Counted from the first letter of the stretch, positions 1 to 15,360 are shown. The stretch is DNA of 64,000 bases from Chrysomallon squamiferum (GCA_012295275.1 CM022669.1:15857672-15921671); one strand, 5' to 3'. The notes: generated by a model not told the origin, from the letters alone. A program made the numbers and translations.

Positions 1-1283
1 TTTAGGAAATCTTTCAACGTACATTGCATTTTGTATTAAATTAGGTATTTCGGATAATGCAATAAACTGTAAGATAAATTAACATGCCCGTACTAATGTT
101 TATTTGCGAAATTTTAATAAGGTCAAACACGAATGTAAAAAAGAATATTCAACAATTTTTATTTTATTTAAAAAAATCGTAATTACTGTTATATATAATT
201 AAATATATTAAGGAGAATGAAATTAATATTAATTAGGATTTTTATTTATATAGACAGGTAACATTAAAATTTTAGAACTATTTAATATATATTATCGTGC
301 AAAAAGAAATCTTAACAGCAGTTATTATCGTTATTTTTTTTTTTTTTTTTTATTATTTTTTTTTTTTTTTTTTTTTTTTTGACGGTGTATATCGTATGTA
401 AAATTTACAGAAGGCGAAAAAAAGGGCGGATAAACCATTATGCAAACATGACGTAGCCATAGAAGTAAATTTGTAAAGCGTGGGTTTATTAAAGCCAGTT
501 GCTTTGGCAAGTTATCCGATACTATTTTAACAATGTTTACACGCTTGCACAACTAACGTGAAGTGTAATCGCGGGGAAGAACCGAATAACAAAACGAAGA
601 CAACGTTTCAAAGGCTGAAAATAAAACACAAGCAAACCAGTTAGCGATATCAACGCCAAAACCGCATATTTTCTTCTAGCCCGTGTTTTCCTAGCAATTT
701 GCTTACGATCCTACGAAAATCTAGAATTCGAGGCAAAAAAAAAAAAAAAAAAAAAAAAAAGACTGTATCTTTGTGTCAGTTTCTCGAAGTGTATAATGCA
801 TTAATTATGTTGTCGTTTTATCATTACGATAGGAAATTGGCACAACACGAATTATTTTTCCATTCGGTTTTTCTATATAAATATCCCAGCCCCACACATT
901 TCTCGTAAATTGACTTAACTAATGTTCGCAGGTTCGCTACGGCCGGAATATCGCTTTTGCTTTGCATTTGATATACAGTAGTAAAACGTCAAAACAAGCG
1001 ATACCTCAAGGAACATGTGTATGTATATTGAAGGTACTTCCCAGAGATATATATGTATTTATTGTTGCTTTTTCCTTCGGCGTTTCGCCCCGACCCTAAA
1101 GTGTGGCAAAAACAAATAAATGAGTTTGACGTCCGCACGGATAACACGTACTAACTTCATCAGAGAGGTCTGCTTGACAGCTAAGTTAGAAACAGATTGA
1201 AATCTTTTGCCCTTTTGTTTTTCTTCGTCTTCCTAAATATCAGGTGATATATTGGTGATTAGGAAAAATAGAAAATTAGCACG

Positions 1284-1284
1284 G

Positions 1285-1336
<52 letters not shown>

Positions 1337-1342
1337 TATATA
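1284..1342 (+). repeat. (TA)n/(TATG)n array
   Basis: TA dinucleotides turning into TATG units. Confidence 0.9.
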
Positions 1343-1491
1343 AGTGTGTTATACACACTCACACACACACTGGGAAAAGCTCGAAGACATAGGTCTACAA
1401 ATATACAGTTATATACGTAGTTAAAAGAAATGAAATTTATTTAATAAATATACCCATAGTTAATAATAAAAAAAAAAAGAAATAATATATT

Positions 1492-1536
1492 TAATAATAA
1501 TAATAATAATAATAATAATAGTAGTAGTAGTAGTAA
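1492..1536 (+). repeat. (AAT)n/(AGT)n array
   Basis: AAT units followed by AGT units. Confidence 0.9.
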
Positions 1537-2204
1537 AAAAAAAAAAAAGAAAAATCAAATAAACAAATAAAGGAACAACATTCCAAAATAATTATAAACT
1601 TTAAGAAAAAGTTACTGTTAGAAGAACAATAGCAACAACAGCAATAATAATGATGAAGATGATGATGATGATGATGTAGAAGAAGAGGAGAAAGATGATG
1701 ATAGTTATTTTGATGATAGTACTAATAATGATAATCAAGAAAATACCCTCTGATTTGTTTATTAGACTATTAAATTTACCTCTCATGTTTTCACCTCAAG
1801 AAAAATGTTATTCTTCCTTTGATTTTCACTCAAATGATGGTGGCAATGATGATGATGAATATAAAGATCATTATGCTCATGATATAATGATCATACTCAT
1901 AATACTGATTATATCTTAATTTCTTTTTAGTATTAGTCCAAAGCATTTTATCCTTACTTAATGTAATTCTCATTTGCTAAAGCGATTACTTATTTTTTTA
2001 ATTACTTGTCTACTAGATTAATGACTGCTTCAGACAAATAAACTCAAAACAGCGAATCTAAGCGTTTTTGTCTGAGGGTACTAAAATAAAGTTACAGTAC
2101 TTAGGGTATTTCAGTAACGACTAAGTTATTTGAAAAACACGATAGAACATGGACAGTCTTTGTCGGATCCCCTATGCATTTATTTATTTATTTATTATAA
2201 TGTT

Positions 2205-2425
2205 TATTATTGTTGTTGTTGTTGTTGTTGTTGTTGTTATTATTATTGTTGCTGTATGTACGAGTTTTAGATGAAACGTATTATTAATTTTGCTTCAATT
2301 TATTTGAATATAACATTAAAATAATTTTTCGTGCCGGAGATTTAAATGAATATTATTATCATCATCATCATCATCATCATCATTATTGTTGTTAATATTG
2401 TTGTTGTTGTTGTTGTTATTATTAT
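2205..2425 (+). repeat. Two (TTG)n/(TTA)n/(ATC)n clusters
   Basis: Trinucleotide arrays at 2208-2250 and 2352-2426 with about 100 bp of unique sequence between. Confidence 0.9.
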
Positions 2426-2740
2426 TTTGTTTTGTGTATGTGGGGGTTATTCGCATTTTTCTTTATTACGAAAATCACTTCTTCTTTAGAGTCAAATCAA
2501 TGAACAATGCAACCAGTAATTTTTTTATTAAACTTTCCTGAAATAGCCTCTGACAGAGTAACAGAGCCAATATTTTTAACTGTCGCTACACACACTTGCT
2601 CTGTTGTGAATTACCAACCGGCTGGAACGGGATATAATTATAATCATTCAAACCGCGTGTATGTTTTCCCTTCTTTCGGCAATAAAACCAACATTCTGGA
2701 CACGATAAAAACCAAAATTCTGTCACATTACTCGCTCTGC

Positions 2741-3070
2741 TAGGGATCTGCTCTGCCGACGTTGTTTACGTCGTGGCCGACTGCTGTTAACTCTGACATT
2801 TAAGACGCAGACGGCGACACTCGCCTCTTCCTAACAGATTGGATCGGCGGTAAAGCGACTGCTCCCCTCAAGTGAATTCGATTGTTTGGTTATCGACAGA
2901 ATAAACGCTATTTAATGCACATGTACAGTGATAAATGAATTGTCGAGACGGATTTGCTGCAATACGTCGCCTACAGCGCAGTAGTTTAAGCAGAGCAACA
3001 AAAGACCAACTCAAATGAGATTTCTGTGTCACGACTGTCGAGCGGTTTATACGTCGATGGCTTTACCTTG
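2741..3070. promoter_or_regulatory. CpG-richer unique patch, function unknown
   Basis: About 330 bp with clustered CG dinucleotides (for example GACGTTGTTTACGTCGTGG) and no long frame. It might be a promoter or remote 5' exon; nothing else supports this. Confidence 0.2.
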
Positions 3071-3189
3071 CTGATTCAAAAGAGGCGTGCTAATGAAATT
3101 ATTTCCAAGGAGGCGATAATTTAATAATGATATAAAACCTGCTTCAGTTTGTTTATACACAATTATGAACTCCGAGTGAGTGGTGGATT

Positions 3190-3308
<119 letters not shown>

Positions 3309-5093
3309 AAAGAGTTATGGTTAAGATAGCGTCTTCTTCTTGTATCTGCTAAAGAAACAAATGAATGGAAAGATAAAGTTGATAGTTAGGATACGCAAAT
3401 GAACCACATGTGAATGATTAAAAATAGGGAAAATAGACGCAATATTTGTTTAAAGTCAAATATATTGAAAATAAAGACGCAGAGATTTAAACTTTAAGTT
3501 TGCCTTAAACAGTAAATGTCCCTCTCAGAAGAATATTGAGTCTGTTTCGGTAAATCTCATTGGTTAACCGTTTTCATCACCAGACCATAAAGGCTAGAAA
3601 ATTACCTCAAGCTTCACCATTAATATGCCACAGAACAAATATATAAGAAAAATATACACAGCAAAGAAACTGTTGCTGACATTGTGTGCATTGCTCGCTG
3701 TGATACACTTTTTAAAGACAATTAGGTGACATTCTAATTCATTTTAATTTGCTGTTTAAGAAAGACGAATGTTTTTCCTTATAATTCTGAATTTTTGATT
3801 TTTTAAAAATCTTTTTAGCTAATCGTTCCTTCAGTCGTTCCTATTTCGTTTCTTTCATTGAATTGATTCCTTCATTAATTTTTTTTTTATTGTCTTGTTC
3901 ATTCACTCAGTTATCCCTCTATTTATTAACTTTATCACAGTTTATTTCTTTTTTTTTATTGCTGAGAACTTTTATTCAAATAACTAAAAGTACAGAATGT
4001 TATGTTTACCCTTTTCATAGTTAGGAAGATGCCAAAATAAAAATAAAATAAAGACAAGTATAGCTGCTTGAATCCACTTCTTCCATGATGTGTTAAGTAA
4101 TGTTCCCTTCTCTCAATAGTCCACAAACTGTATTTTCTGTTTATTTACGTAAGTGTATACACACATAAAACATATAAATGTGGTGGTAAAATAGATCTCG
4201 TTCCGTTTTATGTTTCCGAAATAATGTAGCCACACACATATAGAAGATTCATACAAATATGAACGCACGAACCTATTGAGATGTATTCATATACACGTAC
4301 GTGAAACAAAATGAAATATGAAATGAACAATAATAACGACAACGACGATAATAACAACAGCAGCAGCAGCAGCAATAACAACAACAATAATATTAATAAT
4401 ACACGCGTTTTCTTGTTTGTTTTTTGTTTTGTTTTCGTTGTGTGTTTTTGTTACTATTTCTCCTATCATTTCACAGAGCCTATTTTCGTGCATGCATTCG
4501 TTCTCTCGCTATCGCATGACGATTTTTTTTTTTCTCTCTAATTTTCTGTTCTTTATATTTGTTTTTCTGTATTTATCCCATTGTTTTATTTGATACACGT
4601 AGTTAACTTTTATTATTTATTTCTTTCAGACACAATTATTTACAAGTTTCTTTCTTTCTTTCTTTCTTTGTGTATTTTTTTTTTCTTTCTTTCAACTGTC
4701 TGAATGGTAGCTGTGTCGAATATAAATATCTTTCTTTATTTCCTGCTGCCGTTATTTCATGTGTGTAAAACAAAACATATGGTCATGCATAACATGTAAT
4801 TTCTCAATTACTGACAGTCGTAAAATTCATTATGCATTTGGAACTGCTCCCTAATGTCATAATCAGAGGCACATTACTCACACTTAAATAAACCCGATTG
4901 AGAAGAAAGACAATACAATACAATACACTGAATGTTTGACTACCAGTGAGTTAACTCAAATTAGACATTCTCATGAAGATACATTGGTTTATGTCGGTCG
5001 ATGAACTTCAGAGAACAATTACTCTGTGGACTAATTTGTTTTCTAGATTTTGTTATGCATATAATGGCATACACAGAAAGAGAAGAAAAGAAA

Positions 5094-5123
5094 CAGAGAG
5101 AGAGGGGCGGAGAGAGAGAGGGG

Positions 5124-5207
<84 letters not shown>

Positions 5208-5229
5208 AGAGTGAGTGAGTGAGTGAGTT
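5094..5229 (+). repeat. (GA)n then (GAGT)n array
   Basis: GA repeats with two GGGGCG interruptions, ending in GTGAGTGAGT units. Confidence 0.95.
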
Positions 5230-5340
5230 AGGTCCAAGGCTGAAATAATTAATTTTAGATATTTTACATAATAGTTTATCTCATACAACGATTTAGTTTT
5301 AAGACGTACATGCTTTCGCCCTTATATTTTTTTCATTTAA

Positions 5341-5460
5341 ACCCCCCCAAAAAAAAAATAAAATAAAATAAAATAAAATAAAATAAAATAAAATAAAATA
5401 AATAAATAAATAAACAAACAAATAAATAAATAAATAAGTAAAAAAATAAATAAGAAAGAA
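5341..5460 (+). repeat. (AAAAT)n then (AAAT)n array
   Basis: About ten AAAAT units followed by AAAT units. Confidence 0.9.
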
Positions 5461-5987
5461 AAAAAATAATGATAAGAAGAAAAAAAATAGAAGAAAGAAA
5501 GAAAGAAAGAAATAAGAATAAAACGAAGAAAATTTAGAGTAACGTAACGATCAGTGTATCGCGTTCAGTGGAAGCCCAGAAAACGTAGCTGACATAAATT
5601 CATTCTAGCTAAATTGCATGCAGTTATGGAATCCTGTAAATTAATATTGTGTCCACATTTTGATAGACAGCTTACGCTTGGGGTAAGCGTCCTGTTAATG
5701 CACTGATAGAAACTTATGTTTTTTATGCATTTCGCCTTGTCTGTGCGACCGTAGATGGTAGAGCATCGTAAATGAGATTTTTGCACAAACCAAATAGAAT
5801 ATCCGATTCAGTGTGGCGCTGCTTAAGGTTTATGTCTCTTCAAAGTTCAGCAATTTATCTTGTGTTTTTTTTTTTTTTAATAGAAAAACGTTGTTTTTAT
5901 TAAAAACAAATATTCTTATTTTCACTCCTTGATAAATGATCTGTCAAAAAGCCTCATAATTTTGTATGACTATCCATATGTTTTTAT

Positions 5988-6112
5988 GTGTATGTATGTA
6001 TGTATGTATGTATGTATGTATGTATGTACGTACGTACGTATGTATATGTGTATGTATGTATGTATGTGTGTGTGTGTCTGTGTGTGTGTATATATGTATG
6101 TATGTATGTATG
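5988..6112 (+). repeat. (TATG)n/(TACG)n/(TG)n array
   Basis: Tetranucleotides with an internal TACG variant and a TG block. Confidence 0.9.
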
Positions 6113-7370
6113 TGATGGCCGTTTGAAGTTCCATGCAAAAATTATTAGTAAATGTTTATTCTTTATAATAAAATTCATTAATTTTCACCTTAGATTTATA
6201 TCTATCATGTTAAATATTTCCAATTCTTGCCTGTGATTGCAACTACTTTATCAAAAGCTGTCAAATGCTTTCAAATGGAAAACTACGTACAAAATATGTC
6301 GTGTCTGCTAATCAATATGAGTAGCACATGTATGTACGTACTTAAAGCTTTAATACAGGTTTAAATTAGGTTTCGGTCGTGTAAATAGGATTATACATTT
6401 CGATTTTCAGCAACTGCTAAGAAGCTAACATAAACAAACTTAAATGTATTTAAAAATGAAATAAACAGAATGGATGAATGAGGGACTATATAAACGAATG
6501 AACGCATAACGAATGAATGAAAGAATTAATTGATTACTTTTGTAGTCTTTATGTATTTATCCTCTTTATTTAAAACGTTCTTTACTTTTTCCTTTCTGTC
6601 TTTCAGGCATAATTATTTACAAGATTTTTTCTTTTTGTTTTCTTCATTAATTAATTAATTAATTAATGAACCAGGTAAACATCTATTAATAAAACATGCA
6701 GGCCTGCATACAAGAAGCTAGGTATTCACGTGCACGGACACAGACACGAACAGACTAACAGTCGGTTGGAGTGTATATTGAAAACACAATTTTAGTTATG
6801 ATTGCCATAACTGTAAGTACAACAGTGCTGCAATAATGTCATTGACTTGTAAACTTTCAATATACACTATTAAGTACTTGTAGTTTTATTTTCAGGTAGA
6901 TAGATAACTATATACCTATTTCCAGTTTCCTGTTTGAATAGAAACTCTATTTGTATCAGCACCTGTTTCGTAAATAAAAACGGCGTCAATAAGCGTTTTA
7001 TGGCAATGCGCTATGTAAGCAGGGAAATCCTGAGTTCGTGTCATCGAAATACAAATTACTGACAAATCTGTCTCCGTTTGTTTTAACATAAATAAAATCA
7101 GCTGTCAGCTGACTACAATGATATTGTTAGCGTTATTTTGACTGAAGTTAATTAGGAAATATTATATTTAACAATAATGTTGTTATTTCAATAACAATTT
7201 GTAGTGCTGTTAATTATGGTTCCATAAATTTAAGTAATGAAAAGAGCGAGAAAAATTTAAAAGAACATTCCATTATTATTATCGTTGTTGTTGTTACCTT
7301 TAGAATGACAGAAGCAAAGAAAAAACATAGGGAGAGCGGAACAAATATATAAAGAGATAAATAGATAGGT

Positions 7371-7503
<133 letters not shown>

Positions 7504-7714
7504 ATGTGCATGTAAACGAAAAATACACAGACAGACCAAATGATCTAGAATTGATCAGTGTTTCCTTATAAATATACCCTTACAAATTAGAATATAAGTC
7601 ATTTGCTGTAAAATGTTCTATAAATATGATATTACTAATTTCCAGTAAACAATTAAGCTAGGAATCCATTGTCATTTATTATTATTATTATTATTATTAT
7701 TATATTTTTTTTTT

Positions 7715-8008
7715 TTTTTTTTTTGTTGTTTTGTTTGTTACGATTCTGAACTCTAATCAAAACATAATGATCATTAAGAAGATTGTTGTATCTGTACGTT
7801 GTAAATGTAGGGTATTAAGTATAGTTTATTGTTACTTTGGAATTTTATCGTCTGTAAAAGATATTTTTTTCTATTATGAGTCTTAAGTTAGTCTTCCTTT
7901 TGTTACCGTTAACGTTACCTCTCAAATTACGATTAAATTTGTATCTTTTTCATCTATTTCTCACCTTTTACATTTTGAAAAAAAAGTAGATTTTTTTTAC
8001 CTTATCAC
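7715..8008 (-). repeat. Dispersed retroposon-like repeat, copy 1
   Basis: The reverse complement aligns with 45640-45950 over about 260 bp at roughly 80% by eye. Shared blocks include GGTGAGAAATAGATGAAAAA, GTAACGTTAACGGTAAC and CAAAGTAACAATAAACTA. It ends in poly(A) followed by an (AAT)n array (plus-strand poly(T) at 7707-7724), the pattern of a retroposon 3' end. Confidence 0.7.
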
Positions 8009-8014
8009 TTTTTG

Positions 8015-8017
<3 letters not shown>

Positions 8018-8067
<50 letters not shown>
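8018..8067 (+). repeat. (TTA)n array
   Basis: Pure TTA units next to the dispersed repeat at 7715-8008. Confidence 0.9.
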
Positions 8068-9276
8068 GACTGTTATTATTAAATTTCTTGTCCAGCTGGG
8101 TTTTTTTTTTTTTAATAGCATAAGCCACTAGAGCAGAAAACCTTATTGTAGTCGTTTTTATCGTTTCTAAAACTTTAACATAAATGTAATCACTTCTAAT
8201 CACATTAAACATAATTTCTTGTATTTAATTACTTTTTTTTCTTAAAGTCAGTTCACACTGTTTGATGAGAGATACCGTGATCATTCCTGTCATTCTTAAC
8301 CCCATAACATTCACAAAATTCCCTTGACACACAAACAAATTCAATTTTAAACATGTAGATCGCCTGAGTAATCTTTATGGTCGAAGACAAGGAATGATTA
8401 AAGAATTTCTTACTCCGAGTATCGCATTTTGGAGGTACTGATTTATGTAAATAGTTCTGTTTCTTTTGTCATAAGCTTCATTCCTTGGATCATTCCCTTC
8501 TCCATAGCTAGCGTGGTTAAAAAAATATGCTTGGCACAGAGCTGTAATTGTGAACATTTCTGAGCAGTTTAACTTTCTTCACTCCCGAGCTCAACAATAA
8601 TGTCCTTTTTGTTTTCTTTTAATATCGATAGGTAAAGCTTTTATGCAGTGCTTTCTGTATAAATCTCCATTTTAAAAATGATGACAGTGACTTAATCTAT
8701 TATTCAATATGAAAGGTCACGTTTATTTTATTACAGGCAGATTTTTTTTTTTTTTTTTGTTCTAAATGAAAGATATGCCAACGACAATAAAACGTTATTT
8801 CATTGCAGGTTCCAATTTAAGATAATTACAGCCAATTTCAACAACATTTGCAGGTGTCATTGATTAACCTCGTATCAGCTCTCATAAATTAAACTGATAA
8901 CAATGCTAAATTGACATCCATGCTTAAAAATAACTGCAAAACTGTCTGGCGCATTGAGGAGATGGAGAAAGAGAGGAAGAGAGAAAGAGAATAAGAGGAA
9001 TAGAAAGAGAAGAGAGGAGAGAGTGAGAGAGAAAAAAGAACAACACAAACGGAGAGAGTTGGAGCGTGATGGATGGAGAGACAAGAGTGCTTTGAATGAG
9101 AAAGAAGGAAGAAACAAGGAGTACGTGAGGTAGAAACCGAGAGAAAGATAACAAGGAATGTGACTCGTATTATTTGAATATATTTCAGAAAAAAGCTAAG
9201 ATAAAGATAAATGACATTAAACTGATATGTTCATTTATCACTGAGGAACAACGGTTAAATATAATTCAAAAAAACA

Positions 9277-9278
<2 letters not shown>

Positions 9279-9365
<87 letters not shown>
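9279..9365 (+). repeat. (TC)n array
   Basis: Uninterrupted TC dinucleotides. Confidence 0.95.
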
Positions 9366-9371
<6 letters not shown>

Positions 9372-10304
9372 CTCTGTTTATCCTTAATCTATTGCATTTT
9401 CGACTACTGTACAAATATTGTGTTTCTTTCTGGTTGCTAACATCCATTTTTAATACCGGTGTGCAGCGACATTGAGACACTCGAACCAATTAACCGGGCG
9501 ATCATAAACCAAATAACGTAACAGTTGTCTCATTGAGAGTTTTAAGAAGTACACTTCGTGTATTTATCTCAGCTTACAAATACAACATTTTTTTTTTTAT
9601 TCACGTTAGTTCACTTCTTATGGGGAATACTGTATAAACATCGAAATATATTTCCATGAATATCTGAATCACGTTTCGTATCTTTTGGGGGCCAGCTGAT
9701 TCTGTGTTTTTAAGAAGGACAAACAACTTGACGTGTTTTAATTAGGAACGGTTCGGTCAGAAAGTATTACTTCAATCTTTCTTTCACTCACTCTAGGTGG
9801 TCTGATAAAACTATCGATTGATTCCAAAGCTCGATGTTTTTACGTTTTATATTTTTATTCCCCCTTTTTCCCTTCTTGGAATTTACCACGAATGTCCCGG
9901 GAGAGTGCCTGTGGTTGAGTAGAGATATACATGCTATCGCACGCTGCACGTTGTTTCATGTGGAATTACTTTGAACCTTGGCGCTGTGTGGGAAATGGAC
10001 TGAAGCAGAAAGGGGTAACGTCGATATATACTCTTTTTCGTAATTCACCACACAGACTAAAGTTTTTTGCTTACGAGCAGATGACCGCTATTTCTCATAA
10101 ACAGATATATTATTTGTTGTAACAGTCAAGAGTTTGCGACAAATAGGGAAGTTACTCTCCTGTTAGAACCAGCCCTGTATTGTTAAAAAAAAAATTTTAA
10201 AAATAAAATGAAACTTTCAACTTAATTCAGAATATTGAATTGGTGATCGTTGAAAATAAAACCATCAATTCAAAGCTTTCTAAACTTTTTTTTTATTGTA
10301 TCAC

Positions 10305-10309
<5 letters not shown>

Positions 10310-10393
<84 letters not shown>

Positions 10394-10416
10394 CTCACAC
10401 ACACACACACACACAC
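10310..10416 (+). repeat. (CT)n then (AC)n array
   Basis: Pure CT to 10390, a short GCTCT joint, then AC repeats. Confidence 0.95.
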
Positions 10417-11257
10417 TCTTTCTCTCTTTTCTTCTGTCTCTCCTCCCCTCTCTCATTTTTTTCTCGCTCTGTCAGTCAATATATTTCCTCTCTTTCTGTC
10501 TCCGTTTATTTCCTAAAACATTGTCAATTTGTGGCTGTCATCTTAATAATTTACATCACGAAAACAGTGGCTACATAATCACCGCATTAAATAACATTAT
10601 CATAAAGTTTTATCAACAAATCGCCTCAGTAAAATCAAGTTGATAATACCTTTGATGGTGAATTAACTAAACAAATAAAAGCTTTTTAGATATTAATTTT
10701 CTTTAATTGGTGAACACACGAACGGTGTCATTTTCAGTAAAAATAACATAAATAATTAGCAACGACGCTCTTAAGTAATTCACTGGACGTACTTAAATCA
10801 ATTTTACTTTTAGAATCAGGAAGTTATTTAACAGACCGTGTCTAAAACGTAACCGTGATTTATTAAGCTTTTACCATTTCGTTTCAGATAACGCTTTGAT
10901 AAGCCTCTTTTTTTCTCTCTCTCTATACCCTTCATATAACAGACTTGTAGATGGCACGCCAAGTCAACATTTTCTGACGTATCGTCAATGATATTTTTCT
11001 CTCTTTTTTTTTCCTGGAAAATTAATACCAGTGAAGTGGTCAGTGCACTAACAAAACCTTCGTGGGAGAATTGAAAAAAATATATATAAATAAATAAGTC
11101 GATATAGGAGATCAGAGATAAACTGAAAGACTGGCCTTTATGTCTGTCATGAAGATGACATTCAGGCACTGAAATAACGGCAATGATAATTATGATGGTG
11201 GTAATGGCAGTGATTGTGATGTTGATAACGTTTATGGTGGCAGTAATAGCAATAACA

Positions 11258-11265
11258 ACAACAGC

Positions 11266-11345
<80 letters not shown>

Positions 11346-11392
11346 CAGTAACAACAATAATAATAATAATAACAATAATAATAGCAATAACA

Positions 11393-11430
<38 letters not shown>
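11258..11430 (+). repeat. (AAT)n array with AAC variants
   Basis: About 170 bp of trinucleotide units; source of several artificial Tyr-, Ile- or Asn-rich frames. Confidence 0.95.
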
Positions 11431-11431
<1 letters not shown>

Positions 11432-12520
11432 TAAATATAAATGAGTAAATAAATATAAAACACTAAAGTATATAATTATGTCCATGACACAAATATTATC
11501 ATCCATACAAAGATCGTATCATAAATGTCCTGCATGAAATCAGATTTTTTTGTCGCTGGTTTCACTGAAAATCTCACACAGAAACTCGGACGTTAAATAC
11601 GAAAATACAGAACCAATGTTTTAGAACACGACTGATAAAAAACAAAACAACATGTTCACATTATCAGTTTCCATAGCATTAAGCTGAAATAAAAATAACG
11701 TAAAATTTGTTTTTTAAATCAGAGATTTCTAACACACAATACAGAACACAATATAAAGCAGTATTACTGAGATAAGGAAAGTGAAAATATTACAATTAAT
11801 CAAGTAACTAACCGACTAAATTACTAACAAACTGATAAACCAAACTAACAAAGCAAATAAATAAATACTCACTTAAATAAAAAAAAATGCAAAGCTACGC
11901 ATATATGCACACAGAAATACATGGCACCAAAACTCTAATCGTAGTTATATTTAGACATTGTTGAACTTTTTTCGTATTTTTTTCTTTTATAAAACCGGGG
12001 TATTAACTGACAGGCTTAAAACAACTTGTTTGTAACAGAAAACTCAATACGAAAATTTAAAACGACTATATTAAACACATGTACTTTTTCATAAACATGA
12101 TGCTAATAAATAATCAGTCAGATAACAGGTGACTCATACAATTTATATACGTCATAGACACAGAATATGTAGATAAAATAATGAGAAAATATATTTGGCA
12201 TTTTTTTTTTCTTATTTTATTTAATTTTATTTTATTTTATTTTATTTTATTTTAAATCTAATTTTGTATGCATGAGATAGCTTTCATTTCTAGTTCACTA
12301 TCGCTAATGCAGATTTCTTTACTAATATCATAAAACACATTCCCACTAGCCCAAATGACACTCAGGAAATGTGCAATAAAATTAAAATATTAGATTAAAT
12401 TTAATAAAACGGGGAGAAGAGGGATTACATAAAAAGGTTATCATTTTCAATCTTATAACAATCAATTCATATACATACACTTACTGTCAGTAAAACGAAC
12501 GCACTGGAACACATTATATG

Positions 12521-12521
<1 letters not shown>

Positions 12522-12581
<60 letters not shown>

Positions 12582-12592
12582 ATATATATTTA
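12522..12592 (+). repeat. (CT)n then (TG)n and (TA)n array
   Basis: Compound dinucleotide array, CT to 12571, then TG and TA. Confidence 0.9.
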
Positions 12593-13598
12593 TTTATATA
12601 CATATATACGTAAGTATATACATAAATATATACATAGATAAACACAGATATACGTAATATATACGATTATATGTGTCTGTGTTTATCTGTGTATATATTT
12701 ATGTATATATCTATACATACATACATACATACATATACACACACACATACACTCACACACACACATATGCAAATTGTGTCACATTTTCACTCCCTAATTA
12801 TCACAAATGTCATCCAATTTAAAATAAAACTGAACTTTCTCTTCTTTTCTTTTTTTTTCTTTTTTTGTTGTTTTTTCAGTCATATATTATTTATTTCAGT
12901 GGATACCATTATGTCCGGCACTGCTATAACGGTATCTTTCTTAGTCCGCTGTTGGCTACAATTTATTGTATTATTATTTTCTCGAAGTGTTCATAATGTA
13001 ACTGTTTGGCAGACTGTACCAGCTTGGTTTGATTACCTGTGGATGATTGAACGTCTGAAAAGAATTACGCCTGATTAAACATAATTCACAAGCGACGACG
13101 GTTGAAAACAGCACTCACGACGTCTTTATTTCGTACGTTCTTGAAGACGTTGAAAATGTTGCGAATTTTATAAAGTCCCATTACCGGAACCGTGCACGTA
13201 AAAAAAAAATACAACGAAGATTTATTAGGTCGTGTTCATTGTCACGATAACTTTTAAAAAGTTTTTAAAAAAAGAAAAAATAAAAAAAAGAAAAAGAAAA
13301 AGTATAAAATAAACTGAATAAGAAAATAAGTTAAAAATAACTACAAATCAATACAGATAAATGTATAATAAATAAATAAATAAATAAATAAATACTGGGA
13401 TAAAATAACGACAAATAAGTAATATTAACATTGCTAAATATTAAACCCAAAAGTTATGTACAGTTCTTTCTTTTTCCTTTCTTTCGTTCGTTCGTTCTTC
13501 ATGTTACTAGAATATATATCCGACTATTTGTCTCAAATGATTTTTGACTTTGTTCTTCCATTTTTTTTCTTGTTTCAAAATAAAATAACACATACGGG

Positions 13599-13603
<5 letters not shown>

Positions 13604-13693
<90 letters not shown>
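13604..13693 (+). repeat. (GA)n array
   Basis: Nearly pure GA dinucleotides. Confidence 0.95.
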
Positions 13694-13697
<4 letters not shown>

Positions 13698-14025
13698 TGT
13701 AAGATAGAATACAATATAAACTTTTGATCGTAAATAAATAGTTACAGAAGTTTTATAGTTAATCTTGCTTAAATCAATAAATATTTATCCCAGAACTGTG
13801 CTACTTATATTTTATTTCCTGCCTTCGATTTTATTATTTTTTCTTCATTACTTCGTCTCGACGTCTTCAAGATTGTCTAAATGTGATTATATACAAAAGG
13901 AGTCTTGTATTTGCTCTGAGCTTCATCATTTTCTATTTCTCTATACAATATATATCTCTTAAACGCGATCAGGTCATACCGATTTTTAATAACCTGGTTT
14001 TAGCTTTTTGTATCGATGATCATTT

Positions 14026-14035
14026 TCCCCCCCCC

Positions 14036-14125
<90 letters not shown>
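14026..14125 (+). repeat. C-run then (TC)n array
   Basis: About ten C followed by pure TC. Confidence 0.95.
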
Positions 14126-14129
<4 letters not shown>

Positions 14130-14640
14130 AGACACACAGAAACGGACGCATATAGATGCACACGGACACGCACACACACATTCCACTCTCTGTCTCTTTT
14201 TCCATCTATCTAACTTCTTCCGCCGCAATTTCTTCGTTAAATTTTTTTTTTTTTTTTATTTATTTTTTTCTTTTTACGAATTCATATTCTGAAAAGATTC
14301 ATTAGCCTAACGGTCTAGTATGTTTTCGCTATTAGTGATGAAACATGCTTATTGACTTCAACTCTATTTACAAATGATTTCCACTCTTCTTTTTTTAAAT
14401 CTGTACAGACTGCAGACAAAAAAAAAAAGTAATAATAATGTATCATTGCACCAGGAAATAATATATTACTTTGTACATATGGTGTCCTCGTCACTGTTTT
14501 TTTTCAAAGACGTAACGTACGACTTGTGGAATGCTTCTAACGTTATAGCAAAGTGTTTCTTTTTCTACAAAAATATTTGCTTTGGTTAAAAGTCAGACCT
14601 GTGATCAATGTAAGTGTATGGGTACATGTACACGTATGCA

Positions 14641-14671
14641 TATGCGTGTGTGTATGTGTGTGTGTGTGTGA

Positions 14672-14705
<34 letters not shown>
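14641..14705 (+). repeat. (TG)n/(TA)n array
   Basis: TG then about 30 bp of TA dinucleotides. Confidence 0.9.
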
Positions 14706-14708
<3 letters not shown>

Positions 14709-15159
14709 TCTATGTGTATGCATTTGTATATATGCATGTGTATGAGTATGCGTGTATATATATATGTATGTATTGTGATGGGGGTGTGTGCATCTTTGTG
14801 TATGTATGTAGCCATGCATATATGAGTAAATATATTTTTAAACGTTTCCGGATATATTTATTTATGTATATGTAAATGGATTAATGACAGAATGGACATA
14901 GCTGAATATATGTATCCATGTAATGTATACGTTTATACGTATTTAGTTATATAGGAATGTGCATATCAGTACCAGAAATGGCAACAGAGAATAAATTTAA
15001 TATATTTACATACAATTAACCCACACCGACACACGTGTACATCCAGGAACAAGAGTATATAACTTAAAATACTAATTATAGAAAAGGTAATACACAAAAT
15101 TAAAATGAAATATTAAATGACTAGAGGAAATAGAGTGATTACAATTTTAATTAATAATC

Positions 15160-15160
<1 letters not shown>

Positions 15161-15202
<42 letters not shown>

Positions 15203-15231
15203 GTATGTATGATAATGTGTGTACATGTGTG

Positions 15232-15264
<33 letters not shown>

Positions 15265-15360
15265 TAGATACATAGATAGATAGATAAATGGACATATAGA
15301 TAGGTAGATAGATAGACACAGAGAAAGATAGACAGATAGACAGATAAACTGACAGATATA
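15161..15360 (+). repeat. (TA)n and (GATA)n/(GACA)n array
   Basis: Two TA runs, then GATA and GACA tetranucleotides to about 15355. Confidence 0.9.

Noticed and set aside
6990-7050. tRNA-like B-box GAGTTCGTGTC
   Set aside because: No matching A box or cloverleaf could be drawn, so no tRNA gene or SINE was called.
11162-11506. Tyr-, Ile- or Asn-rich frames over AAT arrays here and elsewhere
   Set aside because: Trinucleotide repeats read in different frames; no unique coding sequence.
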